A stretch of DNA of 42,984 nucleotides from contig JAJEIO010000028.1 of NCBI GenBank assembly GCA_022827835.1, positions 1 to 42,984 on the forward strand, written 5' to 3'. This DNA is from Candidatus Latescibacterota bacterium (GTDB lineage: Bacteria > Latescibacterota > UBA2968 > UBA8231). Position 1 is the stretch's first letter. The number at the start of each line of letters is the position of its first letter. The position numbers and the translations under genes are program-made. The notes beneath the pieces were generated by a model, which saw only the letters and a program-made list of their open reading frames with translations, searched no databases and had not been told where the DNA came from. This document shows, in pieces, positions 1 to 8,411 of this stretch.

Positions 1-1041
1 GCCTTCTTCGGCCCGGAAGCCGAGTTTTTCATCTTCGACAACATCCGCTTCGACCAGCAAGCCCATCTGGGCTTCTACGAGATCGACTCGGTGGAAGGCC
101 GCTGGAACTCCGGCTCGGCGGACGGCCCCAACTTAGGCTACAAGCCCGACTACAAGGGCGGCTACTTCCCCGTGCCGCCGACCGACTCGCTGCAAGACAT
201 TCGCACCGAGATGGTGCAGACCATGCTCGCCTGCGGCATCGACACCGAGATTCACCACCACGAGGTAGGCACCGCCGGCCAAGGCGAGATCGACATTCGC
301 TTTTGTCCATTGCTGATATGCGGGGATCGGATGATGATGTACAAATACATCGTCAAGAATGTGGCGCATCGGCACGGCAAGACGGCCACATTCATGCCCA
401 AGCCGCTGTTTGAAGACAACGGCACGGGCATGCACACCCACCAGAGTCTGTGGCAGGGCGATACGCCGTTGTTTGCTGGCAGTGGCTACGCGGGTCTGAG
501 CCAGATGGCGTTGCACTACATCGGCGGGCTGTTGCATCACGCGCCGGCGCTGTTGGCGTTCACCAATCCGACGACCAACTCCTACAAGCGGCTGGTGCCC
601 GGCTACGAAGCGCCGGTGAACTTGGCCTATTCGCAGCGCAACCGCAGTGCGTCGGTGCGGATTCCGATGTATTCGCCTTCGCCCAAGAGCAAGCGGGTGG
701 AGTTCCGCTGTCCGGATCCGTCGTGCAACATCTACTTGGCGCTGTCGGCGATGCTGATGGCGGGGTTGGACGGGATCGAGCGTCAGTTGGATCCGGGCGA
801 GCCGTTGGACAAGAATCTGTATGATTTATCGGCGGAGGAGCGGGCGGGAGTTCCGCAGACGGCCGGATCGTTGGAGGCGTCGTTGGACAACTTGGAGCAG
901 GATCGGGACTTTCTGTTGCAGGGGGATGTGTTCTCTGACGATCTGATCGACGCGTGGATTGACTACAAGCGCACCGAGGAGGTCGATGCCCTCCGCTTGC
1001 GCCCCCATCCCTATGAGTTCGCCCTCTACTACGACGTGTAA
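1..1041 (+). CDS. glnA: Glutamine synthetase, class I (C-terminal part)
   Basis: ATP-dependent ligation of ammonia to glutamate in the cytoplasm. The frame is open from base 1, so the start lies upstream; 346 residues are visible. The first codons read [10 protein letters not shown], the metal-binding glutamate strand, so roughly the first 120-130 residues (beta-grasp domain) are missing. Visible family motifs are [11 protein letters not shown] (ATP site), [10 protein letters not shown] (glutamate and metal site) and NRSASVRIP. The segment DKNLYDL (tyrosine codon 820-822) matches the adenylylation-site tyrosine of GSI-beta enzymes, suggesting possible control by GlnE. A 13-bp stem-loop follows the stop. 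The call is secure; regulation by adenylylation is inferred from the conserved tyrosine only. Confidence 0.97.
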   Translation, partial: AFFGPEAEFFIFDNIRFDQQAHLGFYEIDSVEGRWNSGSADGPNLGYKPDYKGGYFPVPPTDSLQDIRTEMVQTMLACGIDTEIHHHEVGTAGQGEIDIRFCPLLICGDRMMMYKYIVKNVAHRHGKTATFMPKPLFEDNGTGMHTHQSLWQGDTPLFAGSGYAGLSQMALHYIGGLLHHAPALLAFTNPTTNSYKRLVPGYEAPVNLAYSQRNRSASVRIPMYSPSPKSKRVEFRCPDPSCNIYLALSAMLMAGLDGIERQLDPGEPLDKNLYDLSAEERAGVPQTAGSLEASLDNLEQDRDFLLQGDVFSDDLIDAWIDYKRTEEVDALRLRPHPYEFALYYDV

Positions 1042-1067
1042 ACAACTGTAACTACGGGGTACTCGGA

Positions 1068-1104
1068 GCAAGGGAAGATTTCCACTAGGGGAATCTTCCC
1101 TTGC
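1068..1104 (+). terminator. 13-bp perfect stem-loop after glnA
   Basis: GCAAGGGAAGATT at 1068-1080 is perfectly complementary to AATCTTCCCTTGC at 1092-1104 around an 11-nt loop. It begins 26 nt after the glnA stop and ends 27 nt before the hemC start. No run of T follows, so it is not a textbook intrinsic terminator. It could end or stabilise the glnA mRNA, or attenuate read-through into hemC. Confidence 0.6.
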
Positions 1105-1131
1105 CTATATACACCCCAACGGCCACACCTC

Positions 1132-2037
1132 GTGAAACTCGTCATCGGCAGCCGCGGCAGCCAACTCGCCCTCGTCCAAGCTCGCGAGGTCCGCGACCGC
1201 TTGCTAGCACTGCACGACGGACTGGCCGTTGAGATCTCAACCATCCGCACCACCGGAGATGCGACGACGGGTTCGCTACGTAGCTTGGGGGGCACGGGCG
1301 TTTTTACCAAAGCCCTCGAAGACGCCCTGTTAGTCGGGCACATTGACTTAGCGGTCCATAGCCTGAAAGACCTGCCGACCCAAATGCACCCCGACCTCGC
1401 CCTTGTTGCCACACCCGAGCGCGAAGATGTGCGCGACGCCCTCGTCGGCCCCTGTATATCCTCGCTGGCCGACTTGCCGGACGGAGCACGAGTCGGCACG
1501 GGCAGCCTGCGCCGCCGCGCCCAACTCAAGGCCCTGCGGCCCGACCTGAACATTGTAGATATCCGTGGCAATCTAGACACCCGCATCGACAAGGCCATGC
1601 GCGGCGAGTACGATGCCGTGGTCTTAGCCGTTGCCGGACTCAACCGCCTCGGCTGGCAGGAGCGCGTCGGCTACTACCTGCCCCTGAATCAGGTCCTATC
1701 TGCACCCGGCCAAGGCGCTTTAGGGCTGCAAATGCGCACCAACCACCCCACGCGTGCCACCGTCGCAGCCCTCAACCACGCCCCAACCCTAGCCTCAGTG
1801 CAAGCCGAGCGCCATTTGCTACACACTCTGCGCGCTGGGTGTCACGCGCCCGTCGGCGCTTGGGGCCGCATGGAGGGAGACCTCCTTGCACTCAACGGCT
1901 TGGTGGGCCATCCCGAAGGCACCCAGTTGCTGCGCACCCAACAGCGTGCCCCCCGCGACTGTGCCGAATCCCTTGCCGAATCCCTTGCCGAATCCCTGCG
2001 TACCCAAGGTGCCGACGACCTCTTACAGGTGTCCTGA
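1132..2037 (+). CDS. hemC: Porphobilinogen deaminase (hydroxymethylbilane synthase)
   Basis: Polymerises four porphobilinogens to hydroxymethylbilane in cytoplasmic tetrapyrrole synthesis. The product is 301 residues, a normal length, from a GTG start. It begins KLVIGSRGSQLAL, contains HSLKD (D80, the catalytic aspartate) and GTGSLRRRAQL (about 122-132), and has the dipyrromethane-cofactor cysteine C237 in RAGCHAP. The stop overlaps the next start by one base (TGATG), so the two genes are translationally coupled. Near the C-terminus a 12-bp unit is repeated three times, giving AESL three times. No good Shine-Dalgarno is visible. Confidence 0.97.
   Translation: MKLVIGSRGSQLALVQAREVRDRLLALHDGLAVEISTIRTTGDATTGSLRSLGGTGVFTKALEDALLVGHIDLAVHSLKDLPTQMHPDLALVATPEREDVRDALVGPCISSLADLPDGARVGTGSLRRRAQLKALRPDLNIVDIRGNLDTRIDKAMRGEYDAVVLAVAGLNRLGWQERVGYYLPLNQVLSAPGQGALGLQMRTNHPTRATVAALNHAPTLASVQAERHLLHTLRAGCHAPVGAWGRMEGDLLALNGLVGHPEGTQLLRTQQRAPRDCAESLAESLAESLRTQGADDLLQVS
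1963..1998 (+). repeat. Three tandem 12-bp units inside hemC
   Basis: GCCGAATCCCTT occurs at 1963-1974 and 1975-1986, and again at 1987-1998 with the last base G. The in-frame repeat encodes AESL three times near the HemC C-terminus, outside the catalytic core. Unit number could vary by slippage without frameshifting. Confidence 0.85.
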
Positions 2038-3566
2038 TGTCCGCTGAATACACCACTCCGGGCACTGTGTACATCGTCGGAGCCGGCCCCGGCGACCCTG
2101 GCCTGCTGACCCTCAAGGGCCTGCGCTATCTGCGCGAGGCCGACGTCGTTCTCTACGACGACCTCCTCGACAGCCGCTTACTCGACCTAGTGCCTAGTAC
2201 GTGTGAGCAAATCGCGGTCGGCAAACGCGGTGGCCGCAAAAACCCCTCTCAAGACGCGATCCACGAGCTCCTCGTCGAGCGCGCCCGCCAAGGCCATGTC
2301 GTCGTCCGCCTCAAAGGCGGCGACCCCTTCATCTTCGGCCGCGGCGGCGAAGAGGCCCTGCACCTGCGCCAAGCCGACATTCCCTTTGAAATCGTCTCCG
2401 GCGTCTCTGCGGCCTCTGGCGTTTTGGCCTATGCGGGCATTCCCCTAACCCATCGCGGCACGGCCTCGGCCGCCCTGCTAGTCACCGGTAACGAAGATCC
2501 AGCTAAGCCCGACGCGGCCATCGATTGGGATCAGTTAGCGGCCTTTGACGGCACTCTCGTCATCTTCATGGCCGTCCGCAAGCTCGCCAGTATATGCCAA
2601 CATCTCGTCGCTCGGGGCCGGTCGGCTTCGACGCCGGCCGCAGCTATTGAATGGGGCACTTGGCCCGACCAGCGCACAGTCGTCGCCGATCTCCAACACC
2701 TGCCGGACCACGCCGTTGCCCAGCAAATCCGCTCGCCAGCCCTCATCGCAGTCGGCTCCGTCGTCGCACTGCGCCAAGAACTCAACTGGTTTGAGAACAA
2801 ACCGCTCTTTGGCCGCCGCCTACTCGTCACCCGCAGCCGCGAACAGGCCGGCCCCCTCCAGCAGCGCCTCGAAGCAGAAGGAGCGGCCGTATCAACGCTG
2901 CCCCTCCTGCACATCGGCCCGCCCGACGACTGGACGGCTGTGGATGCAGCCCAAGATCGGCTCAAGGACGCGGCTTGGGTAGTCTTCACCAGCCCCAACA
3001 GCGTGGCCTTCTTCTGCGACCGGCTCTACCAGCGCGGCCTCGACGCCCGGGCTTTTGTCCACACTCGCATAGCGGCCGTCGGCTTGGCTACGGCCGCAGC
3101 GTTGCGCCAACAGGGCTTAGTCCCCGACCTCGTGCCCCCGCGCCAATCTCAGGCCGCGCTAGCGAGTGCCTTTGCTGCATTCGATGTGACCGACCAAGAA
3201 ATCCTCCTGCCAGCCTCTTCCATTGGACGCACTGAACTCGCCGATACGCTCGCAGCACGCGGTGCCCAAGTTCACCACCTAACGACGTATGTAAATCGCC
3301 TGCCGGACCAAGTCGAACTCCCCGCCGCACTAGCCGAGAACAAGCTCGACCTCATCGTCTTCGCCAGCCCCTCCAGCGTTCACAATTTTCATCGGGTTCT
3401 AGGATCAGAACGCGCGGAGGCCGTATTCGCCCGCACCCACATTGCTTGCATTGGCCCTACCACGGCTGAAGCCGTGCGCCAGCTCGGGTTTGCCGTTCAC
3501 GTGCAGCCGAGCGAAAGCAGTATCCCCGCTCTCGTCCAAGCCATCATCGACTTCTACACCCCGTGA
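2037..3566 (+). CDS. cobA-hemD: Uroporphyrinogen-III C-methyltransferase / uroporphyrinogen-III synthase fusion
   Basis: A 509-residue bifunctional protein. Residues about 10-250 form the SAM-dependent methyltransferase: VGAGPGDPGLLTLKG at the N-terminus and RLKGGDPFIFGRGGEE from residue 91. Residues about 259-505 form the uroporphyrinogen-III synthase, starting at GRRLLVTR. HemD would cyclise the HemC product and CobA would methylate it to precorrin-2, the route to siroheme, cobalamin or heme d1. The ATG at 2037 is preferred because it overlaps the hemC stop. A longer frame upstream lies inside hemC and is low-complexity. The fusion occurs in several phyla. The 3' end overlaps the next gene by 4 bases. 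Confidence 0.96.
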   Translation: MSAEYTTPGTVYIVGAGPGDPGLLTLKGLRYLREADVVLYDDLLDSRLLDLVPSTCEQIAVGKRGGRKNPSQDAIHELLVERARQGHVVVRLKGGDPFIFGRGGEEALHLRQADIPFEIVSGVSAASGVLAYAGIPLTHRGTASAALLVTGNEDPAKPDAAIDWDQLAAFDGTLVIFMAVRKLASICQHLVARGRSASTPAAAIEWGTWPDQRTVVADLQHLPDHAVAQQIRSPALIAVGSVVALRQELNWFENKPLFGRRLLVTRSREQAGPLQQRLEAEGAAVSTLPLLHIGPPDDWTAVDAAQDRLKDAAWVVFTSPNSVAFFCDRLYQRGLDARAFVHTRIAAVGLATAAALRQQGLVPDLVPPRQSQAALASAFAAFDVTDQEILLPASSIGRTELADTLAARGAQVHHLTTYVNRLPDQVELPAALAENKLDLIVFASPSSVHNFHRVLGSERAEAVFARTHIACIGPTTAEAVRQLGFAVHVQPSESSIPALVQAIIDFYTP

Positions 3567-4576
3567 AAACCTACCCAGCCGGCAAACTCCCTCCTGCTGA
3601 ACTAAGCCGTCTGCTCTCGGCCTATACCCACCGCCACGAACGCCTGCTCGTACCACCGACTGTGGGCGAGGATGCGGCGGTCATCGACTGCGGAGACCGC
3701 TTGCTAGTGGCCAAGACCGACCCGATCACTTTCGCCAGCGACGAGATTGGCTGGTACGCCGTCCACGTCAATGCCAACGACATTGCCGCCATGGGAGCGA
3801 CGCCCCGCTTCTTCCTCAGCACCATCCTCCTCCCCGAAGAACGCGCCACACCCGAGCTAGCGGAATCCATTTTCCGCTCCATCCACCAAGCAGCCGAAGA
3901 CTTGGACATCGCCGTCTGCGGCGGCCACACAGAGGTGACCTACGGTCTCGACCGTCCCTTAGTCATCGGCCAGATGCTCGGGGAAACCACGCGCGATCGC
4001 TTGGTGCGCTCTTCGGGCTTGCGGCCCGGCCACACCCTGCTCCTGACCAAGGGTTTGGGCATTGAAGCCACTGCCATCATCGCCCGCGAAAAACGCGCGC
4101 AACTGCGCGAGCTCGGCTGTACACCCGCCTTTTTGGACGCCTGCGCCAACTTCCTCCACACGCCCGGCATCAGCATCGTGCGCGATGCCCAAGTCGCCGG
4201 ACAAGCCGGACAAGTCACCGCCATGCACGATCCGACCGAAGGCGGGGTCGCCACGGGCCTGTGGGAATTGGCCACCGCATCTGCCGTAGGCGCGGAAATC
4301 GACTACCACGCGCTGCCCATCGATCCAGCCACAGCGCGTATCTGCGAGGCCTTTGAACTCGATCCTCTCGGCGTGATTTCCTCGGGTGCGCTGCTAATCG
4401 GCTGCACGGCCGATTCCGCCGACGCCATACTCGCGGCCCTGCACGACGCCAACATAACCGCAGCCCGCATCGGCACGGTGCGCCCTCCTTCTTTCGGGCT
4501 TCAGCTACGCCGCGATGGCCACCTGACGCCATTGCCCACTTTCCCGGTGGACGAGATCGCACGCCTCTTTACCTAA
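3563..4576 (+). CDS. AIR synthase-related (PurM/HypE-like) protein
   Basis: A 337-residue protein of the PurM/HypE/SelD/ThiL ATP-binding fold. Visible features are GEDAAVI near residue 32, HVNANDIAAMGATPRFF (substrate/ATP region), CGGHTEVT and HDPTEGG. The GTG start overlaps the cobA-hemD stop (GTGA), making it the third gene of the tetrapyrrole operon. HypE proper ends in a conserved cysteine used for cyanide-ligand synthesis; this protein ends FPVDEIARLFT with no cysteine, so it is not a standard hydrogenase maturase. ThiL, the thiamine-phosphate kinase, is less likely. The substrate is unknown. Its operon position suggests a link to heme or siroheme metabolism, by inference only. Confidence 0.85.
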   Translation: MKTYPAGKLPPAELSRLLSAYTHRHERLLVPPTVGEDAAVIDCGDRLLVAKTDPITFASDEIGWYAVHVNANDIAAMGATPRFFLSTILLPEERATPELAESIFRSIHQAAEDLDIAVCGGHTEVTYGLDRPLVIGQMLGETTRDRLVRSSGLRPGHTLLLTKGLGIEATAIIAREKRAQLRELGCTPAFLDACANFLHTPGISIVRDAQVAGQAGQVTAMHDPTEGGVATGLWELATASAVGAEIDYHALPIDPATARICEAFELDPLGVISSGALLIGCTADSADAILAALHDANITAARIGTVRPPSFGLQLRRDGHLTPLPTFPVDEIARLFT

Positions 4577-4752
4577 AGTCGCGGTCTCGCCGGTTATCTT
4601 GATCGAGAAAGTCAGATCGTAGCGCAGTGGGTGGGAAAGTATAGATTACGAGGACGTGGAAAAGGAGGCCTTGCGACGGTTAGAAAAAAGACTCCAAGTT
4701 GCAGGGCCATGAGCAAAATGCCATTAATGTATGAGTCGAAGGAGGAGCCGAC
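4577..4752 (+). promoter_or_regulatory. Intergenic leader of the enolase-superfamily gene
   Basis: 176 bases without a gene. The stretch around 4588-4602 (CGCCGGTTATCTTGAT) resembles the start of the duplicated promoter-leaders upstream of the acyltransferase and Fe-alcohol dehydrogenase genes (CGCC..T.A.CTTGAC), so it may carry the same promoter type. A very strong Shine-Dalgarno, AAGGAGGAG, ends a few bases before the ATG at 4753. No clear -10 box was identified. Confidence 0.35.
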
Positions 4753-5976
4753 ATGAAAATTACCGATGTAAAGAGTGCAATTATCGGCAACAACATCGTA
4801 ATCCGCGTAGTGACCGATAAAGGAATCGATGGATACGGCGAAGTGGAGGAGGGTAAAGACTTTGTACAGCCCTTGGTTTCCTATTACAAGGATCTGATCC
4901 TTGGCTGCGATCCGACAAACGTGGAATTCGTCATGCGCCGCATCCGGCGAGCAGGCGCATTTAAGCCGTGGGGAAAGATCGTCAGCACTATTGAAATGGC
5001 CCTTTGGGACATCGCGGGCAAAGACGCGGGCATTCCGGTGTACAAGCTGCTCGGCGGGAAGGTGCGCGACAGGGTCAGGGTGTACAACGGGAGCTTTAGC
5101 AATCCGAATCCCCCCCACCCCGTAGCCGATACGCCGGAAAAACAGGGGGAGAACATCCTCGCCCTGCGCGAGCTGCCCGAGGGCTTTACGATTGTCAAGA
5201 ACGCCGGCGTATTCCACGGGATGGGTTTTTTCCAGTCGGCTGGCCTCGACGAACCCGCGTACAACACCTATCCGCAAGAGCCAGAGGCATCTTGGATGTT
5301 AGACAACGGAAGCCTGCTCACAGAAGAGGCGCTCGACGCGTACATCGACCATATCGCCAGGATAAAGAGCGTGGTGAAGAACCGGGTAGGCCTCGCCTTA
5401 GACTGCGGACCGGGCATGACTGCGGTGGATGCCCTGAAGCTCGCCAAAGCGCTCGAGCCGTTCAACATCGTGTGGCTGGAGGACACGATCGCGGGCGACT
5501 ATACGCCGTTTACGCTGGCGCACGTCTATCGGGATATTACAATCAATACGACCACGCCGATCCACACCGGAGAGCAGATCTACCTGCGCCAGAACTTTCG
5601 CGAACTGATCGAAAATCGAGCGGTGAACGTGATTGGGCCAGATCCGGCCGACGTAGGCGGCATCGCAGAGCTGAAGTGGATTGCCGAATACTCGGATTTG
5701 CACGGAATCCTCATGGCACCGCACGGCACGATCGACGGCGTGTTCGGCATGGCGGCGCTCACTCACGTATGCTCCACGATGCCGCAAAACTTCATCGCCT
5801 ACGAGTACCCGGCCGGCCATCCCGATTGGTGGTACGACATCGTAGATGGTCTGCCCGATCCGCTGCTGCGGGACGGCCACGTAACCGTATGGGATAAGCC
5901 CGGCTTTGGCGTCGAGTTCAACGTGAACAAGGCGTCCGAATACCTCCGAGAAGAGGACCAGGACTTCTTCAGATAA
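4753..5976 (+). CDS. Mandelate racemase/muconate lactonizing enzyme-family protein (probable sugar-acid dehydratase)
   Basis: A 407-residue enolase-superfamily enzyme. The N-terminal capping domain is followed by a barrel with the three expected metal ligands: D217 (LALDCGP), E243 (VWLEDTI) and E274 (IHTGEQIYL). H324 in APHGTIDG is a candidate general acid/base. The usual KxK is reduced to a single lysine, K149, in FTIVKNAG. This points to the dehydratase-like subgroups (mannonate, galactonate or gluconate type) rather than to racemases, but substrate cannot be read from sequence. The start is fixed by the AAGGAGG ribosome site. The acylase gene starts 21 bases downstream and is probably co-transcribed. 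Confidence 0.9.
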   Translation: MKITDVKSAIIGNNIVIRVVTDKGIDGYGEVEEGKDFVQPLVSYYKDLILGCDPTNVEFVMRRIRRAGAFKPWGKIVSTIEMALWDIAGKDAGIPVYKLLGGKVRDRVRVYNGSFSNPNPPHPVADTPEKQGENILALRELPEGFTIVKNAGVFHGMGFFQSAGLDEPAYNTYPQEPEASWMLDNGSLLTEEALDAYIDHIARIKSVVKNRVGLALDCGPGMTAVDALKLAKALEPFNIVWLEDTIAGDYTPFTLAHVYRDITINTTTPIHTGEQIYLRQNFRELIENRAVNVIGPDPADVGGIAELKWIAEYSDLHGILMAPHGTIDGVFGMAALTHVCSTMPQNFIAYEYPAGHPDWWYDIVDGLPDPLLRDGHVTVWDKPGFGVEFNVNKASEYLREEDQDFFR

Positions 5977-5997
5977 TCGAAATACCCAATAAATCCC

Positions 5998-7029
5998 ATG
6001 ACACAAGTAATCTCCACTGTCGACTTTGACCGCGATGGCAAGCAAATCGGCTGGTTGCACGTGCCGCATTCAGTCACTCGCAGCGCCTACGGGATGCTGC
6101 CCATCCCCATCGCCGTCATTCGCAATGGCTCCGGGCCGCAGGTCCTACTGACAGCCGGCAACCACGGCGACGAGTACGAGGGTCAGGTGGTCCTGACGCG
6201 CTTGATCCAAGAGGTGCAGCCCGAGCAAATCCGCGGCGGCCTCATCATCATACCAGCGCTGAATCAGCCAGCCGTGCTAGCGGCAGCGCGGGTCAGCCCG
6301 CTGGACGCAGGGAATCTGAACAGGGTCTTCCCGGGCGATCCCGGGGGCGGACCGACGTGGAAAATTGCGGACTACGTCGAACAGCATCTGCTGCCTCGGG
6401 TTGAAGTGGTAGCCGACTTCCACGGCGGCGGGGCCTCCCTAGACTACCGACCGCACGCCAGCACCCACTTCGGCCCCAACACATCCTCTGAGCACAAGCG
6501 CCTAAGCCTGGATTTGGTTTCCAAGTTGGGCGTGCCGCATGTAATGGTTTTCGAGAACCGCACGGATAAGGGAGGCTTACCCGATGCCGCCATTCGGCAG
6601 GGCGTGATCTCTCTGGGCGGGGAATACGGCGGCACGGGTAGCGTGTCGCGATCCGGAGCGAAGCTGGTGCAACAGGCGGTTGACCGATTGCTGGCGGCCC
6701 TAGGGGTTAAGGGCGCGCTGCCGGACGACCTCGATACGCCTCAGGTTCTTCACATCTTCGGCCCCGACGCGTACGCTTACGCACCGGAACCAGGCCTGTT
6801 CGATCCGGCGACAGATCTAGGCGACGAGGTAAGTGTCGGCGATCTGTGCGGTCAGGTCCTTTTTCCGGAGAATCCTTCGCGATCCCCTGTGCCCGTCACG
6901 TTTCGCGGCGAGGGTACGGTAGTCTGCAAACGGCACCCAGGCAGGGTGGAAGCCGGAGACTGCGTCGCCCACCTAGCAGCCCCTGTAACTGATCCCCTAA
7001 ACCTTACTCAATTTCATACACCACGGTAA
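5998..7029 (+). CDS. Zinc-dependent acylase, succinylglutamate desuccinylase/aspartoacylase family
   Basis: A 343-residue cytoplasmic carboxypeptidase-like hydrolase. The zinc site is H56-x-x-E59 in GNHGDEYEG plus H142 in ADFHGGG. NLNRVFPG near residue 106 is the substrate-binding arginine segment. The C-terminal beta-domain resembles that of DoeB-like deacylases, which remove acyl groups from amino-acid derivatives such as N-acetyl-diaminobutyrate. The exact substrate is not determined. Its position after the dehydratase suggests shared catabolism. The last 26 bases overlap the convergent lipoprotein gene. Confidence 0.9.
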   Translation: MTQVISTVDFDRDGKQIGWLHVPHSVTRSAYGMLPIPIAVIRNGSGPQVLLTAGNHGDEYEGQVVLTRLIQEVQPEQIRGGLIIIPALNQPAVLAAARVSPLDAGNLNRVFPGDPGGGPTWKIADYVEQHLLPRVEVVADFHGGGASLDYRPHASTHFGPNTSSEHKRLSLDLVSKLGVPHVMVFENRTDKGGLPDAAIRQGVISLGGEYGGTGSVSRSGAKLVQQAVDRLLAALGVKGALPDDLDTPQVLHIFGPDAYAYAPEPGLFDPATDLGDEVSVGDLCGQVLFPENPSRSPVPVTFRGEGTVVCKRHPGRVEAGDCVAHLAAPVTDPLNLTQFHTPR

Positions 7030-7744
7030 CAGTCACAGTGACAGCGAGTTCACCTGGAGCGATGGGAGTGGAAGAACGCGCGGCATCATCGAAGGCTGCT
7101 TCTGCAGTCGCAAACGGGATTGGTGGACCTTCGAAATAGGTACTTTCAGTGATAGTAAGAGGTTCTCCTAGCCTTACACCACTTGCTTTCGCTAAGGTTT
7201 GTGCTTTCGCTTCAGCATCCTTTACCGCCAAACTACGTGCCTTGGTTTGTAATGGTGTAGTATCATCAATCATAAATTGGATAGAGTTAATAACAATGCT
7301 GTCCCCTCCCGCTCCAGCGGCATCATCTATGACATCACTGAGGGTTGCCAAGTCTCGGACCTTCGCCCGCACGGTGTTGTTTACTCTGTAACCACGAAGT
7401 ACGCGTCCGTCATCTGTATAGTCGTACTGGGGATAGATACTGAAATTCTCAGTTTTAATGTCTTTTTCAGCAACGTTGTTTGCTTGCAGAGAATTTATTA
7501 ACGCTGTCATCGCACTCGCAGCTTCTTCACGTGCCTCTGCAACGGTCTCTCGCTCAACAGACACACCTATATCGAGTGTTGCAATATCTGGTTCACCAGT
7601 AACTGAACCGCTTCCGGTTACATGGATAGTTCTGTCCGTTGCTGAAGACGATAATACCTCCGAGGCAATATTCACATCACAGGCAGTGAGGGCTAAAATC
7701 AGCAAGGTGCCGATCGCTAAAAACCAATAATTACATCTTTTCAT
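7004..7744 (-). CDS. SIMPL-domain (DUF541) lipoprotein
   Basis: A 246-residue envelope protein. A hydrophobic N-terminal segment ends in a lipobox, LTAC, with C22 as the lipidation site. The mature part has the SIMPL signature: ITVTGSG-like VTGSGSVTGEPDIATLDIGV, then conserved helices and strands (FSIYPQYDYTDDGR, YRVNNTVRAKVRDL). Family members are outer-membrane or periplasmic oligomers of unclear function. AGGAGG lies 5 bases before the ATG, so the start is secure. The gene converges on and overlaps the acylase gene by 26 bases. Confidence 0.92.
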   Translation of the reverse strand: MKRCNYWFLAIGTLLILALTACDVNIASEVLSSSATDRTIHVTGSGSVTGEPDIATLDIGVSVERETVAEAREEAASAMTALINSLQANNVAEKDIKTENFSIYPQYDYTDDGRVLRGYRVNNTVRAKVRDLATLSDVIDDAAGAGGDSIVINSIQFMIDDTTPLQTKARSLAVKDAEAKAQTLAKASGVRLGEPLTITESTYFEGPPIPFATAEAAFDDAARSSTPIAPGELAVTVTVTVVYEIE

Positions 7745-7820
7745 TTTTTCCTCCTATAAATCTCGATGAAAACAAGCCCTGGCCGCCAGCGGGCCGTCCT
7801 CTAGCAGGACCAACTCCTGA

Positions 7821-7922
7821 GCCAAGAGCGCCGCAACGCACAGCCAAGCCGCTCCAAAGACGCCGACACCGCTTGACCTGTTCCCTGAAAGGCCCTTTAT
7901 AATTCCTATACAATTCCGGGAG
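7821..7922 (+). repeat. Dispersed promoter-containing repeat, copy A
   Basis: About 100 bases that match 16645-16743 with scattered substitutions and small indels. Both share CCAAGAGCGCC near the start, CTCAAAGACxCC-like sequence in the middle, and the promoter core at the end. In this copy no gene follows within 200 bases. Confidence 0.7.
7873..7903 (+). promoter_or_regulatory. Sigma-70-like promoter in repeat copy A
   Basis: TTGACC (7873-7878) and TATAAT (7898-7903) are separated by 19 bases, longer than the usual 17. The spacer ends in the dyad AAAGG-C-CCTTT. The same 19-base spacing and dyad occur in copy B. Confidence 0.55.
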
Positions 7923-8168
7923 TTGCTGCAAGCTTTCTCGAATTAGAATCCGACTACTTTTTAGAAACCGATTAGAGGACAATGTTCCGCGCCCAGCCAG
8001 CGCACGAGGTGAACTCCGATCGACTATCGCTGATACCGCATTGAGTCTCTAGCATCGAATAAGCTCGTTCATGGCCAAGTACTATTGGCAAAGTATGAAG
8101 AGTTCGCTAGATTCTTACTATAAAGTTGGAGCCTTCGAAAAAGTAGGAATCAACGAAAGGATCACGCG

Positions 8169-8411
8169 ATGGCCGTCGCCAAACTAACCTCCAAAGGACA
8201 ACTGGTCATTCCCCAAGCCATACGCCAGCACCTGCACCTACAGCAGGGCGACAGCGTGGATTTTATCATCCAAGACGATGGCGAAGTGGTCGTCAGACCG
8301 GCCACCCGGGATGTGCGAGACCTAAAGAATATCCTGCCGAAACCCAAGAAGGCCGTATCGCTAGAGGAAATGGATCGCGCGGTGCGCGAGGGCGCGGGAA
8401 AAGCGCTGTGA
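8169..8411 (+). CDS. vapB: AbrB/MazE-family antitoxin (VapB type)
   Basis: An 80-residue swapped-hairpin (SpoVT/AbrB) DNA-binding protein. Residues 1-45 contain the typical LTSKGQLVIPQAIR and GDSVDFII motifs. The acidic/basic C-terminal tail would wrap the toxin. It overlaps the PIN-domain gene by 4 bases (GTGA), the usual antitoxin-first layout. By analogy with the family it should neutralise the toxin and repress its own promoter. AAAGGA lies upstream of the ATG. Confidence 0.9.
   Translation: MAVAKLTSKGQLVIPQAIRQHLHLQQGDSVDFIIQDDGEVVVRPATRDVRDLKNILPKPKKAVSLEEMDRAVREGAGKAL

Larger units (their letters stand above)
7745..8168. other. 424-base intergenic region with a promoter-like repeat
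   Basis: No convincing protein gene. It holds the leader of the SIMPL gene (minus strand), repeat copy A with a promoter pointing right (7821-7922), and a possible 20-codon reading frame at 7982-8044 preceded by AGAGGA, which I do not call a gene. The region may be the remnant of a lost gene whose promoter survives. Confidence 0.6.

Noticed and set aside
560..1045. 161-codon minus-strand frame opposite glnA
   Set aside because: Low-complexity arginine/proline/threonine sequence mirrored from the conserved glutamine synthetase frame.
1839..2036. 66-codon upstream extension of the CobA-HemD protein
   Set aside because: It lies wholly inside hemC in another frame, is arginine/proline-rich and repeats CRIP; the TGATG overlap marks the true start at 2037.
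3563..4576. HypE hydrogenase maturation protein
   Set aside because: The required C-terminal cysteine is missing and no other hyp genes are present.
7731..7982. 83-codon minus-strand frame over the SIMPL leader
   Set aside because: It covers the Shine-Dalgarno of the lipoprotein gene and the promoter repeat; composition does not look like protein.
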